From: Hygrophila difformis | Taxonomy: Eukaryota; Streptophyta; Magnoliopsida; Lamiales; Acanthaceae | Direction of reading: 5' to 3' | Assembly: GCA_030278955.1 (NCBI GenBank) | Contig: JAOANR010000009.1 | Span: 41,316,945-41,380,944, forward strand | Length of the DNA stretch: 64,000 nucleotides | In this document: one piece after another, positions 22,748 to 33,468 of the stretch | Position numbering within the stretch: position 1 is the stretch's first letter | Layout of the letters: each line of letters starts with the position of its first letter | Position numbers and translations under genes: made by a program | Notes under the pieces: model-generated | Seen by the model: only the letters and a program-made list of their open reading frames with translations | Told to the model about the DNA's origin: nothing | The model's database searches: none

Positions 22748-23260
22748 ATGGCTCTCTCGTTGTCCAACTCCTTCCTCCTCAGAAATCTCCAGCCATCACT
22801 CTCCTTCAATTCCGATGCCAAGGTAACAACTACAGTTACACAATCATTCATTCGAATACCCTTGTCAATCTCGATTACATAGATAGATACCGTATATATC
22901 TCTTCCTATTTTGAAATTATGAAATTGTACTCACAACGACAGGTGCGCAGCAATGGGATGCGAATTAGCTGCAGGAAGAAGGATATACACCCAGAATTCC
23001 ACGAGGACGCCAAGGTTTACTGCAATGGGGAGCTGGTCATGACCACCGGCGGAACCAAGAAGGAGTATGTGGTCGATGTCTGGTCCGGGAACCATCCCTT
23101 CTACCTTGGCAGCCGCACGCAGCTCCTTGTCGACGCCGATCAAGTCGAGAAATTCCGCAAGAGATTTCAGGGGCTTGACCAGTTCATGGAGATTCCTGTG
23201 CTCAAGGGAGAGATTATAATTCCCCCCAAGAGGAGGTCTGGAAAAGGCAAAAAGAAGTAA
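22748..23260 (+). CDS. RPL31: Plastid 50S ribosomal protein bL31c (nuclear gene, 2 exons)
   Basis: Exon 1 is 22748-22822 (25 codons, MALSLSNSFLLRNLQPSL), the intron 22823-22942 (120 nt, GTAACA to CGACAG, phase 0) and exon 2 22943-23260, giving 130 residues. Exon 1 is Ser/Leu-rich with no acidic residue until its end, as expected for a chloroplast transit peptide. The mature part has the conserved bL31 signature: KKDIHPEFHEDAKVYCNGEL, TGGTKKEYVVDVWSGNHPFY, then VDADQVEKFRKRF and a Lys/Arg-rich C-terminus. bL31 binds at the central protuberance and joins the large and small subunits; this copy would act in plastid translation. No frameshift or stop; it appears functional. It is the only clear host gene in the window and lies between SINE/LINE DNA upstream and unclassified DNA downstream. 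Confidence 0.95.
22823..22942 (+). other. Intron of the bL31c gene
   Basis: 120 nt, AT-rich, GT-AG, at the junction between transit peptide and mature protein. A second AG eight bases downstream (22949-22950) would shift the frame, so the first AG is chosen. Confidence 0.9.
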
Positions 23261-25219
23261 TATTGCTCTGCTACTACTACTGATACTGCTACATGTGTGT
23301 CTTTTGTTTCATTTCGATTCATTAGGGCTTCGAATTTTTCTGCTCTGTTTCTGAAATTGATTATTAATTCCATGATTATATATGATAATTATCATGTTGA
23401 AAAGCTCGAGTGTTTGATGAATTGCTTTGATGTGTTTTTAAGTTAGCTATTATAATTTTAACTTTGAGATAAACTTGGTCAAGTTGGAATGATAACATGA
23501 GATCAAGATTTGCTTTATTGGGGCAAAAAAAAGAGAAGGGGCTAGGGATACACAAGGGATTTGCTAGGTTTGCTTGTGAGTTCGTTCTCTTATTTTATGA
23601 CATTCTTTTTTTCTTTTTCAATAGGATTATTACATGTTTTAGATCTTGTTTAGAAATGATCTGGAGGGGAAATAAAATGGAGGATATAAAATTGTATTTT
23701 TTCATGGTTTGGAGTCTAGATGAGATGGGAAAGCGAGTGACTTGAAAGGGTTGTGGAAGGAATGTTGTGAATTTAAACACTCTGAATATCCATTCTTTTC
23801 TTTTCATTTAGCAGAGCAATTCTTAATCTAGCCCTTACATTTGTGTCTATATGGAATTGCTTGGGTATACGAAGAGCTAAATTTGTAAGTAATGGTAAGA
23901 TTCAAATGTGAATTTATACCAATGTTAATATTTCTGCAGAAGAAGCATTTTCTTTTTTAGGAAGATTGAATTATTTGTTTTCAGGTTGTGAATTATTAAT
24001 TATATAGCTTTGAGATGGCTATTACGTTGTCTTATAATGGGAATCATATTCATTATATTAAGCCTATGCTTAAGAGATTTCTGTTCGGAAAAACGTTTTG
24101 GTGTTATTACATTACAAGGGGATGTGATCAATTGATCAATCAGTAAAATTGGTATATATATATCTATTTCTTTTTCTATTGTGGAGAGTCTCGAGTTCAT
24201 GTTCTGTTGGAAAATGAGTTTGTGTGGATCCCCTTGTCATTCCTTCGTTCCCTTGGATGCTTGGTTTGGGCTATAAGAAGGGTATGGATCAATGTGTTAT
24301 TTTTTCCCCTGCATTTGGGATAGAAATTATGCTCTATATTGGATGTTGTTTCTTTTGAGTCCCTACTAGAAATTGGAATAAATGAGGTGCTAGACCTGAC
24401 CATCAGTGTGAGTTTGTGTTTTCCATTGTATTCATTACGTAATCCATATAGCTAGTGTTACTTTACATGGGAACAAAGGGTTTCATACGAACATGATTAC
24501 TATTTTGTGAATGGAAGCAGAGTGTATGCAATTTGTTGATGGTTCATGTGGTGCACGCGCAATGTGCAGTGGTATGGTGACTTGCACTCAATCTGCATTA
24601 ACCCTGGTGTGGAGAGGCACTTAGCATAAAAAAGTTAGCACAACCAGGTGAAGCAATACATTTCCACCTATGGGAAATACCAAAATACTTGCATTGACCC
24701 AACTACAATACTTCATGTGATTGGGTTGCAAGCATATGAAGTACTATGTGATTGATTAAGATCCAATGGCTTCTACATGGCTTTTATGGAGATATTGTGA
24801 AAATCATTTAGCTGAAATTAAGTGATTTGAAGATCAAGAATTATATGGAAAAGGTATTGTTTCTTCATTTGGTCTTTCTAGTTCTGAAGATTTATTTAGT
24901 CATTTTCAGTAAGATATTAGAAATGATTTTGAAGCCAATGGAATTCTTAAAGGATGTGTGATATGCTGTTAAAACAAATGACGTGCCATATTGTCTAAAA
25001 GGTTGGTTATTTTTATTTGGTTTAGCTACTCCAATGCTTCATGAAATTGCAGGTTCATAATGGAAAGAAGTGGATATATAAATATGTGCCTTCTGTTTCC
25101 AACTATAAGTGTTCTAGAGATGCACAGCTTTTAGTTGCTCTAGCAATAAACTAAATATTCTCTTGATGTAATATTGGTGGAAAGTTTCCTCTCTTTTAGC
25201 AAAGAACCCAGTTCATCCT
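23261..25219. other. bL31c 3' UTR and unclassified intergenic DNA
   Basis: The first hundred bases are the likely 3' UTR. The rest is AT-rich and without a supportable gene, RNA or element. Short ORFs here (for example 23497-23745) look like chance. Confidence 0.45.
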
Positions 25220-25543
25220 ATGAAACTCCAATTGTTTCATCTCCGATTTTATCAATCGGAGATGAAAGATGATAATAATGATGGAAGTAATACCGAGGAT
25301 GACGATGGGGAAAATTTTCCTAATAAACAATTGTCTTTGAAAACTATGGATGCCAGTTCTTATGAAGAATTACTTTGTGTATCAGTACAGAAATCTCCAA
25401 CCAAAAGCAACTTTGAGAAACATGTTGATTTCCTCCGGGGAAGGATGAAAAGAAGAGCAGTTCTTGAAAATGATGTGACTGAAATGGATGCTCAGCTGTC
25501 ACTATTAACCTGTACATGCATTTTAGCCGTTACTATAGCCTGA
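25220..25543 (+). CDS. Unrecognised 107-codon ORF
   Basis: A continuous frame beginning MKLQLFHLRF, followed by an acidic segment (DDNNDGSNTEDDDGE), then a more regular, charged stretch (SNFEKHVDFLRGRMKRRAV) that could be helical, and a hydrophobic end (LSLLTCTCILAVTIA) that might be a membrane anchor. I do not recognise a family. Codon usage and the structured middle make it better than random, and it may be an exon or a captured gene fragment. A perfect 14-bp hairpin overlaps its 5' part. Confidence 0.3.
   Translation: MKLQLFHLRFYQSEMKDDNNDGSNTEDDDGENFPNKQLSLKTMDASSYEELLCVSVQKSPTKSNFEKHVDFLRGRMKRRAVLENDVTEMDAQLSLLTCTCILAVTIA
25235..25267. repeat. Perfect 14-bp inverted repeat
   Basis: Arms TTTCATCTCCGATT (25235-25248) and AATCGGAGATGAAA (25254-25267) with a 5-base loop. 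Not followed by a T run. Could be chance or an RNA hairpin. Confidence 0.8.
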
Positions 25544-25791
25544 TGCAAATTTTCATTGTTAAGAAAGTAATGGGCCATCATTGCGTCTGTTATCTTTCTT
25601 AAAAAGTGACATGGTTATGCTCTAAAATCAATTCAAATTATAAAGTAGAAAATCAATTATTCATGGAAAATACATTATCCCCCTCAATTATACTAATAGC
25701 AGAAAAATTAAAGCTTATAGTTATGCGAGCTCCCCTTTTCTCAGAAGTAATAGTGCTGGTCCATTTCTTTTTGGGTTCTTTATAAATTCAT

Positions 25792-26332
25792 AGAGCTGTA
25801 AAATAAAACAAACAGTTTGCGAACAAAGCTCGGTACGCTTCGTGCTCGTTCGTTAACTGTTCGTTTGTAAAGCTTAACGAGTCGAGCTCGAACACAAACA
25901 CGGGCTCGTTTGCTTAACGAACGAACAAGAGCTTTACTCCAGAACAAGTTCGAAAGCGTTCATATATGTTCGTTAACGGGGTGATTTTGTAATTTTATAT
26001 GCTTGTATAGTACGTTTGACAATTTCATTATTGTGGGAAAGAAATATCTAACCCTTTATTGGATGAATGATTCCTAATTTTTTGGTAAATTTTTAATTGA
26101 GTCGCACGATTTCAAATGAGCCGAGCTGAACAAAAGAGAAAGTTGGCTCGTTTGAACTAAACGAGCCGAGCCGAAATCTCGAGCTCACGAACTTTTTCAC
26201 GATCCGAGCTCGAACACGATCTCAAGCTCGACTTCCTTAGCGAATGATTAACGAGCCGAGCTCGAATGATTAACGAGCCGAGCTCAAACACCCAAAGCTC
26301 GGCTCGGATCGGCTCGGCTCGTTTACAGCTCT
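25792..26332. mobile_element. hAT-like non-autonomous element (541 bp)
   Basis: Termini AGAGCTGTAAA and TTTACAGCTCT are perfect inverted repeats. They are flanked by the 8-bp pair AAATTCAT (25784-25791) and ATATTCAT (26333-26340), 7 of 8 identical, as expected for hAT insertion. The interior is packed with GAGCTCGAAC, GAGCCGAGC and TTCGTTAACG phrases, forming subterminal inverted repetition around an AT-rich centre (about 25980-26100). No coding capacity. Confidence 0.8.
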
Positions 26333-26340
26333 ATATTCAT

Positions 26341-26705
26341 TAAGACTAGATCCAAACACTACGAGGATGTTCTTAGCTTCTTTACATCGTATGTAGTGTT
26401 GGATAAACCAAGATAATTGGAGAGTAGACGATGAGAAATGTCTGTAGACCTATTAAGAATCCTTTTATGCCACATGAATCCTCAGTATGATCACCAATAG
26501 GCTGTAGAATCACTGATAAAGACTGTACCTTCTCGACACAATTGTCAATAGTTATGACATGATCAGTAGTTCGTATTTGCAATTAATGCTCGCCAAAAAG
26601 GGCTTTCCCAAAAATATGCGAAACTTAAAAGATTGTTGTAGCTTGCTTGAGGAAGTTGCCAAAGAACCCAGAGGCATTAGGTGTAGTGTGTGATTGCCAA
26701 TTGCA
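26341..26705. other. Unclassified intergenic DNA
   Basis: No gene or element that I can support between the hAT-like element and the Mutator-like element. Confidence 0.4.
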
Positions 26706-26714
26706 AGGATTTTA

Positions 26715-26895
26715 GGGAAAAAAAACGTCAAATAGGTCCTTTTTATTTTGGTTTTGTCCTAATACGTCTTCTACTATTTTTTTTGTACAATATCCTTTGC
26801 TAATTATTTCCAAATTCATCATTTTTTTTTACTAATTCACATAAATTATTTGACAGGCATTGTTAATCAATTTCAAGTGCCACGTGGCACTTTTT
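26715..26895 (+). repeat. Left TIR of the Mutator-like element
   Basis: About 180 bp, inverted relative to 29060-29244. It contains the perfect 18-bp palindrome AAGTGCCACGTGGCACTT (26875-26892) with a central CACGTG G-box; the right TIR does not keep the G-box. Confidence 0.75.
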
Positions 26896-27618
26896 CGGGT
26901 AAAATAATCCCACTCACTGTCCAACTCATCCGGTTCAACCCGAATATGGGTCTAGGGTAAACCCGACACCAAATCATGCCCCCCTCTTTTTCCTTCCCTA
27001 GCCCATTTCCCCCATATTCTAACTCGAAGCCAAAGACATCCATTTTGCATCCCCATTTCCCACCCACGACCTCACCTCAGACCTCCATTTTGCACGTCGC
27101 CGCTTTGAGAGCCCTTCAAGTTGCATGCCAAAAAAAGCCCTCCAATTTGGTGTGTGGTTTTGGTGCTGCTAACAGCACCTATTGTGGTATTGAGAGAGCA
27201 TCAAAAAGTGATGCCCAGGGTGGAATGATGGATCTGCATAGAAAAATGATGCATATTCCAACTTCAATAAAATAATGATTTCCTTGATTGGGTTTGAGAA
27301 CCGATTGTCTATATATAGTTAGATTTGGTAGAGTTGTCTATATCCCTTAATCTTCGGCGGTTTTATATCATATATGAATTTATTTAATTCAAAAGTTAAT
27401 TTGTGTAGAGAGGATTTCATTGGGGATTGGGCCGGACAAAAGGATTTTCTTCAGAATTTTCATAAATGATAGTATCATATCTACACTATAGGAAATGATG
27501 GCTACATATAATAAAGTGATATCTAACGCTGTAGGAAATAATGGCTAACAAGGTATATAATGCGACTTTGTTCCTCGTTACATTCCAAGTGAACGGGCAT
27601 TCTTGTTTGTGTTGAAAG

Positions 27619-27990
27619 TCATGCCCAATGCCACACCATCCCCAAGGCTCCATGATCCATCCTCATCTGCGAGTCAGACCAATATATGCTATTTATTTGA
27701 TTTTCATCATCTATTCGCAAATCATAGTAAACCTCGTTTTCATCGGTGCCCTTATCCTTGAAGTATTGGATGATGGCATGTGTATCACCTTTTTGGAACA
27801 TGGTTCGTCTATTCTGATTCATGATTTCAGATCACTCTTCAAGAATCCAACATTCTGCGTCCTGCCAGCCATTTAATCCTGCTTTGTCACCTAATTTGGC
27901 AATGAGTTCATGGTGTTCCCCGACTTTTCTATGGGATTTCAATATCTGCCGTGTTGACGCATCTTGGATTGGGTACGTGTGTTCATCACA
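27619..27990 (-). pseudogene. FAR1/FHY3-like Mutator transposase fragment
   Basis: On the minus strand, fragments in two frames read like the region before and at the start of the MULE transposase domain in FAR1-related proteins: RRTMFQKGDTHAIIQYFKDK, then YYDLRIDDENQINSIYWSDS and RMDHGA. Just upstream, GRTQNVGFLKSDL in a neighbouring frame corresponds to the preceding segment. One frameshift and one stop separate them, and the catalytic DDE part is missing. FAR1/FHY3 are host transcription factors descended from such transposases. Position inside TIRs makes a transposon remnant the better reading here. Confidence 0.6.
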
Positions 27991-29059
27991 ATTATAGGGT
28001 GGCAATGTACACCTTCTCTTTTATGTCGTACTTGAAAACTCGTTAAATATCATAACAACAATCATCTGGAAACCCGAAACCCCTGGTATATGCCCATCAC
28101 TCTAGATATATTAGGCATCACTTATGCTAGCGCACTCATCACTTCTCTAGACGTATCATATTCTGATTTCCGCAGGGTTGAAAGTAAAGGCGTGAGGAGG
28201 AAGACAAGGGTTTTCTACTGTTTTGAATGAATCATTTCAATCTGCCGTATTTTTTTAGGCTTTGTTAAGATAATATTTAACTAAATCAAATGTAGAAGTA
28301 GTGGGGGTGGTTACCAAATCTCCTTGATTTAAGGAATCAGATTTATTGAACCTTTTGAACTGTATTTTATGGATGACTATTAGCAACATCATTTATTCAT
28401 CAATAATCATCATTTTGTACATACATGCTATTTATGTGTGTCTGTATTAACTGGATTGTCAATTTGAACGCCGACCTCCGTTTTGTTTTGTTATGTTCTA
28501 TTTTGCTTGATGAAATTTCATCTCTTGTTGTTTGCTGTTATTGAAGTGATTTGTGTTTATTTGTTGCCTTTTGATTTTAGTCATTTGGTATGCTTGTCGT
28601 ATATTCTTTTGTGGTTGGGGATTTGGCATTCCCTCTGTGGATTTGGTTGAGGAGTGTATTGCTTAAAGGTTGGTCTGAGATTGGCTTGTGTCAGAATTTT
28701 CTTTGGTATGTTGATCTTGTCTTTTTTTTTTTTTTTGGTGGTTTGGGGATTTGGCATTCTTCGTAATTTATTGATTCTTTCTACTGGTGTTCTGCTGATT
28801 CTGTCTTTGATTTTTGTTGCTGCTTTTAAAGATTTGGGGAGATGGGATTCTTATTGTAATTGTGTTTCTAATTTAGAGATTTGAGTTCTAAAGGTTATAA
28901 GAATAATTCGGTGTTTTTGTGACAGTGGTGGGAATGATTTCTTGTAGGATTCTAGCTGTTGAGATAGCCACCCCTTCATAGAGACAATGGTCATGAACAC
29001 CGCGTTTCCCCTTCACCATGAACCTAGTAATTTGCAGGAGTTCGCATTATTTTGCTATA

Positions 29060-29244
29060 AAAAATGCATTGTGGCATTTGAAATTGATTAACAATGCCAT
29101 GTTAGATAATCTATTTGAATTAGTGAAAAAGGACGATTTTGGAATTAATTAGCTAATGTAGAGGACTATTTTTTTTTACTAAAAATAAGTAGATGGCGAA
29201 ATCAAACAAACTAAAAGAAAAACGACTTATTTAGCAATTTTCCG
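29060..29244 (-). repeat. Right TIR of the Mutator-like element
   Basis: The inverted counterpart of 26715-26895; shared inverted blocks include TGAAATTGATTAACAATGCC. It is followed by the target duplication AGGATGTTA at 29245-29253. Confidence 0.75.
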
Positions 29245-29253
29245 AGGATGTTA

Positions 29254-29635
29254 AAAGAAAGGGTGTGCAAAAATTTGAATTCAAATTCACTTTGGAATTT
29301 GAAACTGCAAATTTGAGAATTGGATTGCAATTCAGACTAGTTCACATGAAATTGGAAAAAAAAGGTTAATTCCGAATTCAAAATATATTGAGTATTACTA
29401 CAATATTACTATTTCTTTTACCACCAACATCTCGTCCGCACTGTGTTTTGCTGTCGTGGTCAATTTAGCCGACCATTGACACCTAATCACTTCGAAATCT
29501 AAGGGGTCAATCGGCAAACACGAGAAAAGAACGACTTCGGGAAAATCATGTCAACCCAGAGAAATACCCTAAATCTAATGAATACATGTTTCCCGAGCAT
29601 TTTTTTTTAATAAAAGCCAAAGCCATGAAACAAAG
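29254..29635. other. Unclassified intergenic DNA
   Basis: AT-rich, with imperfect repetition of AAATTTGAATT-type words around 29270-29330. No gene seen. Confidence 0.4.
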
Positions 29636-29763
29636 TGTAGTATCCGAGAAATTAATTCATGATTGAAAGAACAAAGTTAATTTCTTGATCCGAATAAACA
29701 TCGAAATAATTCCGAGAAGAAGAAAATAAATTATTTGAATAAATTATTGCTCGAAAATAATTC
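29636..29763 (+). mobile_element. 5' piece of an older gypsy-type LTR (interrupted)
   Basis: It starts TGTAGTATCCGAGAAATTAA, similar in style to Tekay-type LTR starts (TGTAATACCCG), and ends AATTC, the target duplication of the element inserted at 29764. The remainder resumes at 46682. Probably a solo or truncated LTR. Confidence 0.45.
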
Positions 29764-32259
29764 TGTAATACCCGCAAAATTAGTGACGCTTAGTCACTTA
29801 AATAAATAAATAAATAAGTGAATGAATAAATAAAATAAAAATAAAAAGAAGTGAAATTTCATTCAAAGACCAAAAGGAATTTAATTGCCAAGAGCCCGTG
29901 AAGTCGAAAATAATGTAATTAAATAAATTATGGCACGAGAACCAAATGTCGACGAACCCAAGATTTCGAACGCGGAATTAATTGAGTTCGAAATGAAATT
30001 AAAATAGGAAGTTTAAAGACCAAGAATAACCCAAAAATCGAAGCCTAAGAACGTAGGAGGATAGAAGCCCAAAAGAAAGAAGAAAAGACCCGACGGATCG
30101 CACGACCCGGCCCAGCCGGAGTCGCACGGTCGCCGCGCGGTTTAGGGCCATTCCCGCGCCACGGGCACGCCAACCTTACAGAAGCGGCTCTTGTGAGATC
30201 CTCTCGTCCGACTCTGGATTTTTCGGTGTTGGCTCCACTTCTTGGCCCTAAGACCTGCATATTCGAATCCCAGACGTTTGGGGGTTGTTAGGGGTTATAA
30301 ATACCCCCTATCCAGCTCCCGGACGTCCTTTAATCACTCCCGCGAATCTCTCTTACATTCAAACCAATCGAAGAACCCTAGTTTCAAGATTTGGAGCGAA
30401 TTCCGGCGAGGAGGAAGGCCGTGGACGAGTTGAAGACTTCCCCAACCGTAGATCGGGTGGTAAGAATCGATTAGGTTCCGTTTTAACTCGTTAATAGTCA
30501 ATGTCTGCGACCTAACAGTAAGAATTTTACTTGTATTCGTGAATCGGGACAAAAGAGAAGAAGATGACGGAATCTGGACGCGTGCGAAGATCCCGGAGGC
30601 CAAATCAATCAGATCTAAGACCGTAGACCACATTTCCAGTAAGTTAGTTCTTACCGTAACGGTTGTGGTGGATTAAAATCGAACGAAACATAAACCTAAG
30701 AAATAAACGTAAAATCTGTCAAAACGAATCCATGACTGCGCTGTTTTAAAAATCGAATTTTTCGGATCATTTCAAGTGCTTAAAACGAAAAACTAAAAAT
30801 TAAGATTCTGTTCCAAAGGCTTTAATCTATGTTGTGTAAAATTTTCAGAATTTTTCATCAACTTTTGACGCCCCAAATCTGATCTGGTTTCTCTGTAATT
30901 ATTCTGAATTTTTCGAATTTGATCCTTATTTTTCTAATTGATCTAGGCCGAATCAGCTTTGGTAGTAAAAATAAAAGTTGTAGATAATTGAGTCTAAAAC
31001 AAGCCTGCAAAATTACAGAATTTTGGGAATCCGTTCGGTGAGTCAAAAAATCGAGTTATGAATAGTAGGTCGAATCTGAAACCTAACAGCATGACTTTTC
31101 TGTGGAAAACATGATTTTTGACTTGTTTCCTCACTTTATTTTGGAAAACTTAAAACATGAAAGTTGTTCATTAGCATGTTTTTGAGCTACTATGCGATTT
31201 TCAAGTCATTCACCCTTAAAACGAATTTTTAAACTCAAAAGGAGCGAACTGTGACGAACACGTGCTATATTTTGTGAAATTCAGATTTTCTAAACAAACG
31301 GTCGAAATCCCTTTCGAAAGATAAAAAAAAAATTTCAAAAATCCCGTTACGACTTGATTGGACACTATTTAGAGGGTGAGTGCTTTGTAGGGTGCCCCCC
31401 TTAACCATTCACTTCGTGCCTATAAGGACGATGGTGACCCCTTATACAAAATTATGCCAAAACGGCAAGAGATAGGGCCTACACTCTCGAGAGTATCCGT
31501 ATGGGTTTCCTGAGGCTCCGGAGTGGTATCGTGAATGGCGTATATGGCTGCGGCCGCTGGATCACCCGCTATACGAGATATTGTTGAGATTGCCTTGCAA
31601 TCGTGAGAAAAACTGGAGACACTCGATTGTGGAATAGCGGGAACTAAAAGATTTAAATTGAGATACTTATTAAATTAAATTATATTTTTAATTAATGTCT
31701 GTTCTTTATTCCATTGATTGGTTGTATTTATGTTTAAAATCCATGTCCATGCCTTTTTAAATATGCAAGTAAATTCTTATTAGTTACTTGGTCGATTTAC
31801 TCTGTTTGAGTTGTGCATGATGTAAGGTAAAATTTTTTGTGTAATTAAATTCTTTTAAACCCCATTATTTCTATGTTATAAATTAGCTTACTCAGTATTT
31901 ATATACTGATAAACCGTTGTCTTTCCTTTCTTTTTCAGTGTATGGCGAGTACGCATGACCATGTGCATTCATGGGGCTTGGGATAAATAAAATGTTTTCA
32001 TGATGTCGCTTTTAATGAACTTTATTAGACACTATGTTTTGGCCATGTCGGTCCGACTTTACTTTCCGCTGCAATTTACCTTAATTAGCGCATGGGATAT
32101 ACTATATTGTTAGTTATGATATGATGGGGGTTTGTTTTAAACTATTTTTCTAAAATACCTTAGCCTTGCATCTCTCAAGCGAGCTCGAATGAGTCGTGTC
32201 TTGCTTGGGAGGTGTGGCGATGGTATCCCGGCCTGGGTTACCAAAATCGGAGTGTTACA
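29764..32259 (+). repeat. 5' LTR of gypsy element 1
   Basis: 2,496 bp, TG...CA. A TATA box TATAAATA lies at 30296-30303, inside GGGGTTATAAATACCCCC, followed by a pyrimidine-rich start region. The same sequence recurs in the 3' LTR at about 38955. Short ORFs inside look like chance. Confidence 0.92.
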
Positions 32260-32262
32260 AGT

Positions 32263-32274
32263 TGGTATCAGAGC
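32263..32274 (+). promoter_or_regulatory. Primer-binding site (initiator tRNA-Met)
   Basis: TGGTATCAGAGC, three bases after the LTR end. Confidence 0.93.
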
Positions 32275-32687
32275 GCCCGAAATATTTTTAAACTATTATT
32301 TTTAAAGCTATTATTCTGTTACTGTAAATATCTTTTTTAAGAGCCCAAATATTATTTTAAATTAAAATCCCAAATTTTTTTTAGCCCAAATGTTTTTGAA
32401 AACCAAACATTTTAATTAATTATTTTGTAGCCCAATTATTTCTAGCCCAATACCTATATTTTTAATAGAGTCTAAGAATCTATTATTTTTGGCCCAATAT
32501 AGATGCCCAACCATTTTTACCATTATCATTTTTAAATTATCCATGGAGTAGATTTTATTTTAGAAGCCCATGAAAAATTAAATAAATATAGTGCATAATT
32601 TATTTTTTTGGGGGAATTATCATTTGCATACATGCATTGACTACTTTCTTGTGCTTTGTTGACCCAATATCTAGTATGATCAATTTA
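32275..32687 (+). other. Leader of gypsy element 1
   Basis: AT-rich untranslated leader with repeated AGCCCAA words (for example near 32340, 32380 and 32425). No ORF. Confidence 0.5.
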
Positions 32688-32927
32688 ATGATGAAAATGA
32701 TGAACACATACATCGACTCACAATAAAATACTCAAAATCTCAAACACCGCATAGCCCAGCTAGAAGCTCACTTGCACCACTTGATGAATCTAATGGAAGC
32801 TGACCACCAGCGTATAAATCAACTGGAGCACAAAGTACACAATCTCACCGAACAAAACTATGACTTTATGGAGAAGATTGAGGCAGAGGGGATGGACTTA
32901 ATCCACTACTACCGCTCAGCTCCGTAG
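32688..32927 (+). pseudogene. Leader ORF0 (coiled coil), broken by one stop
   Basis: From ATG 32688 the frame reads 79 codons to TAG 32925, with one internal TAA at 32724 (a CAA would restore Gln). After that stop it shows heptad-like spacing of hydrophobic residues (RIAQLEAHLHHLMNLMEAD, INQLEHKVHNLTEQN), that is, a coiled coil. The same position in gypsy element 2 (59887-60351, minus strand) holds a longer intact coiled-coil ORF. Function unknown; not a standard gag-pol domain. Confidence 0.55.
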
Positions 32928-33468
32928 CCAATCATTTATCCGTGCCATGCCCAGTTGAGGAGGACCTGATAGAGGACCCTGTTACGTATTCTGGAGAAGC
33001 TTAGGATCTTTTGATATACTATTTTTAGTATTTCTGTTTTTGCTAACAAATCATTTCTTTTTCTAGACTAGTATCGTATATCCTATCCTATCACTTGTAT
33101 TAAAAATTTCTCTTGTCAAGAAATAAAATACAAGTTTTTATTTATCAAAACATTCTTTAAATTCCAATTACCTTGTTGGGTTTCCCAAGAAATAATTCAA
33201 TTACTATAAAAAAATGCTAAACCCTAATCCGAAACCCTAAATCCTAAACCCTAAACCCTATACTCTAAATCCTAAACCCTAAACCTTAAATCCTAACCCT
33301 AAACCCTGAAAAAAAAAAGAAAGAAAGAAACTCCACATCAGAATATACATTCCACAACTAAACGCCATACATTAAACAATTCCTGTTGCCACCTTTTGAC
33401 TTCATGTTTCACTCTCCAAATGATCTATCAATTCCTTAGAAATCTAATTCTTGCGCATTTGTAACAGA
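32928..33468 (+). other. Leader between ORF0 and gag, with acceptor-like site
   Basis: No ORF. It contains the telomere-like tract listed separately and ends CATTTGTAACAG directly before A-ATG of gag. A closely similar AACAG-A-ATG precedes gag in gypsy element 2, suggesting a conserved splice acceptor or leader end. Confidence 0.45.
33213..33309 (+). repeat. Interstitial telomere-like repeat (CCCTAAA)n
   Basis: About a dozen perfect or one-off copies of the plant telomere unit CCCTAAA (AAACCCT, AAATCCT, AACCCTAAACCC) in a row, followed by an A-rich run. It lies inside the leader of a retrotransposon, so it is not a chromosome end. Confidence 0.85.

Larger units (their letters stand above)
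26715..29244 (-). mobile_element. Mutator-like element with long TIRs and FAR1-type transposase remnant
   Basis: The left end (GGGAAAAAAAACGTCAAATA, from 26715) and the inverted right end (reverse complement CGGAAAATTGCTAAATAAGT, ending at 29244) begin TIRs of about 180 bp that can be aligned along most of their length. The inner blocks GGCATTGTTAATCAATTTCA are identical. Flanking 9-mers AGGATTTTA (26706-26714) and AGGATGTTA (29245-29253) match at 8 of 9, the length produced by Mutator insertion. Inside, on the minus strand, lies a degraded transposase of the FAR1/FHY3 type. The element is 2,530 bp and defective. Confidence 0.8.

Noticed and set aside
27484..27545. ACACTATAGGAAAT as a CACTA terminus
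   Set aside because: It lacks the CACTACAAGAAA consensus and any subterminal repeats.
33213..33309. Telomere repeat as a sign of a chromosome end
   Set aside because: It is degenerate, about 95 bp long, and lies inside a retrotransposon with sequence on both sides.
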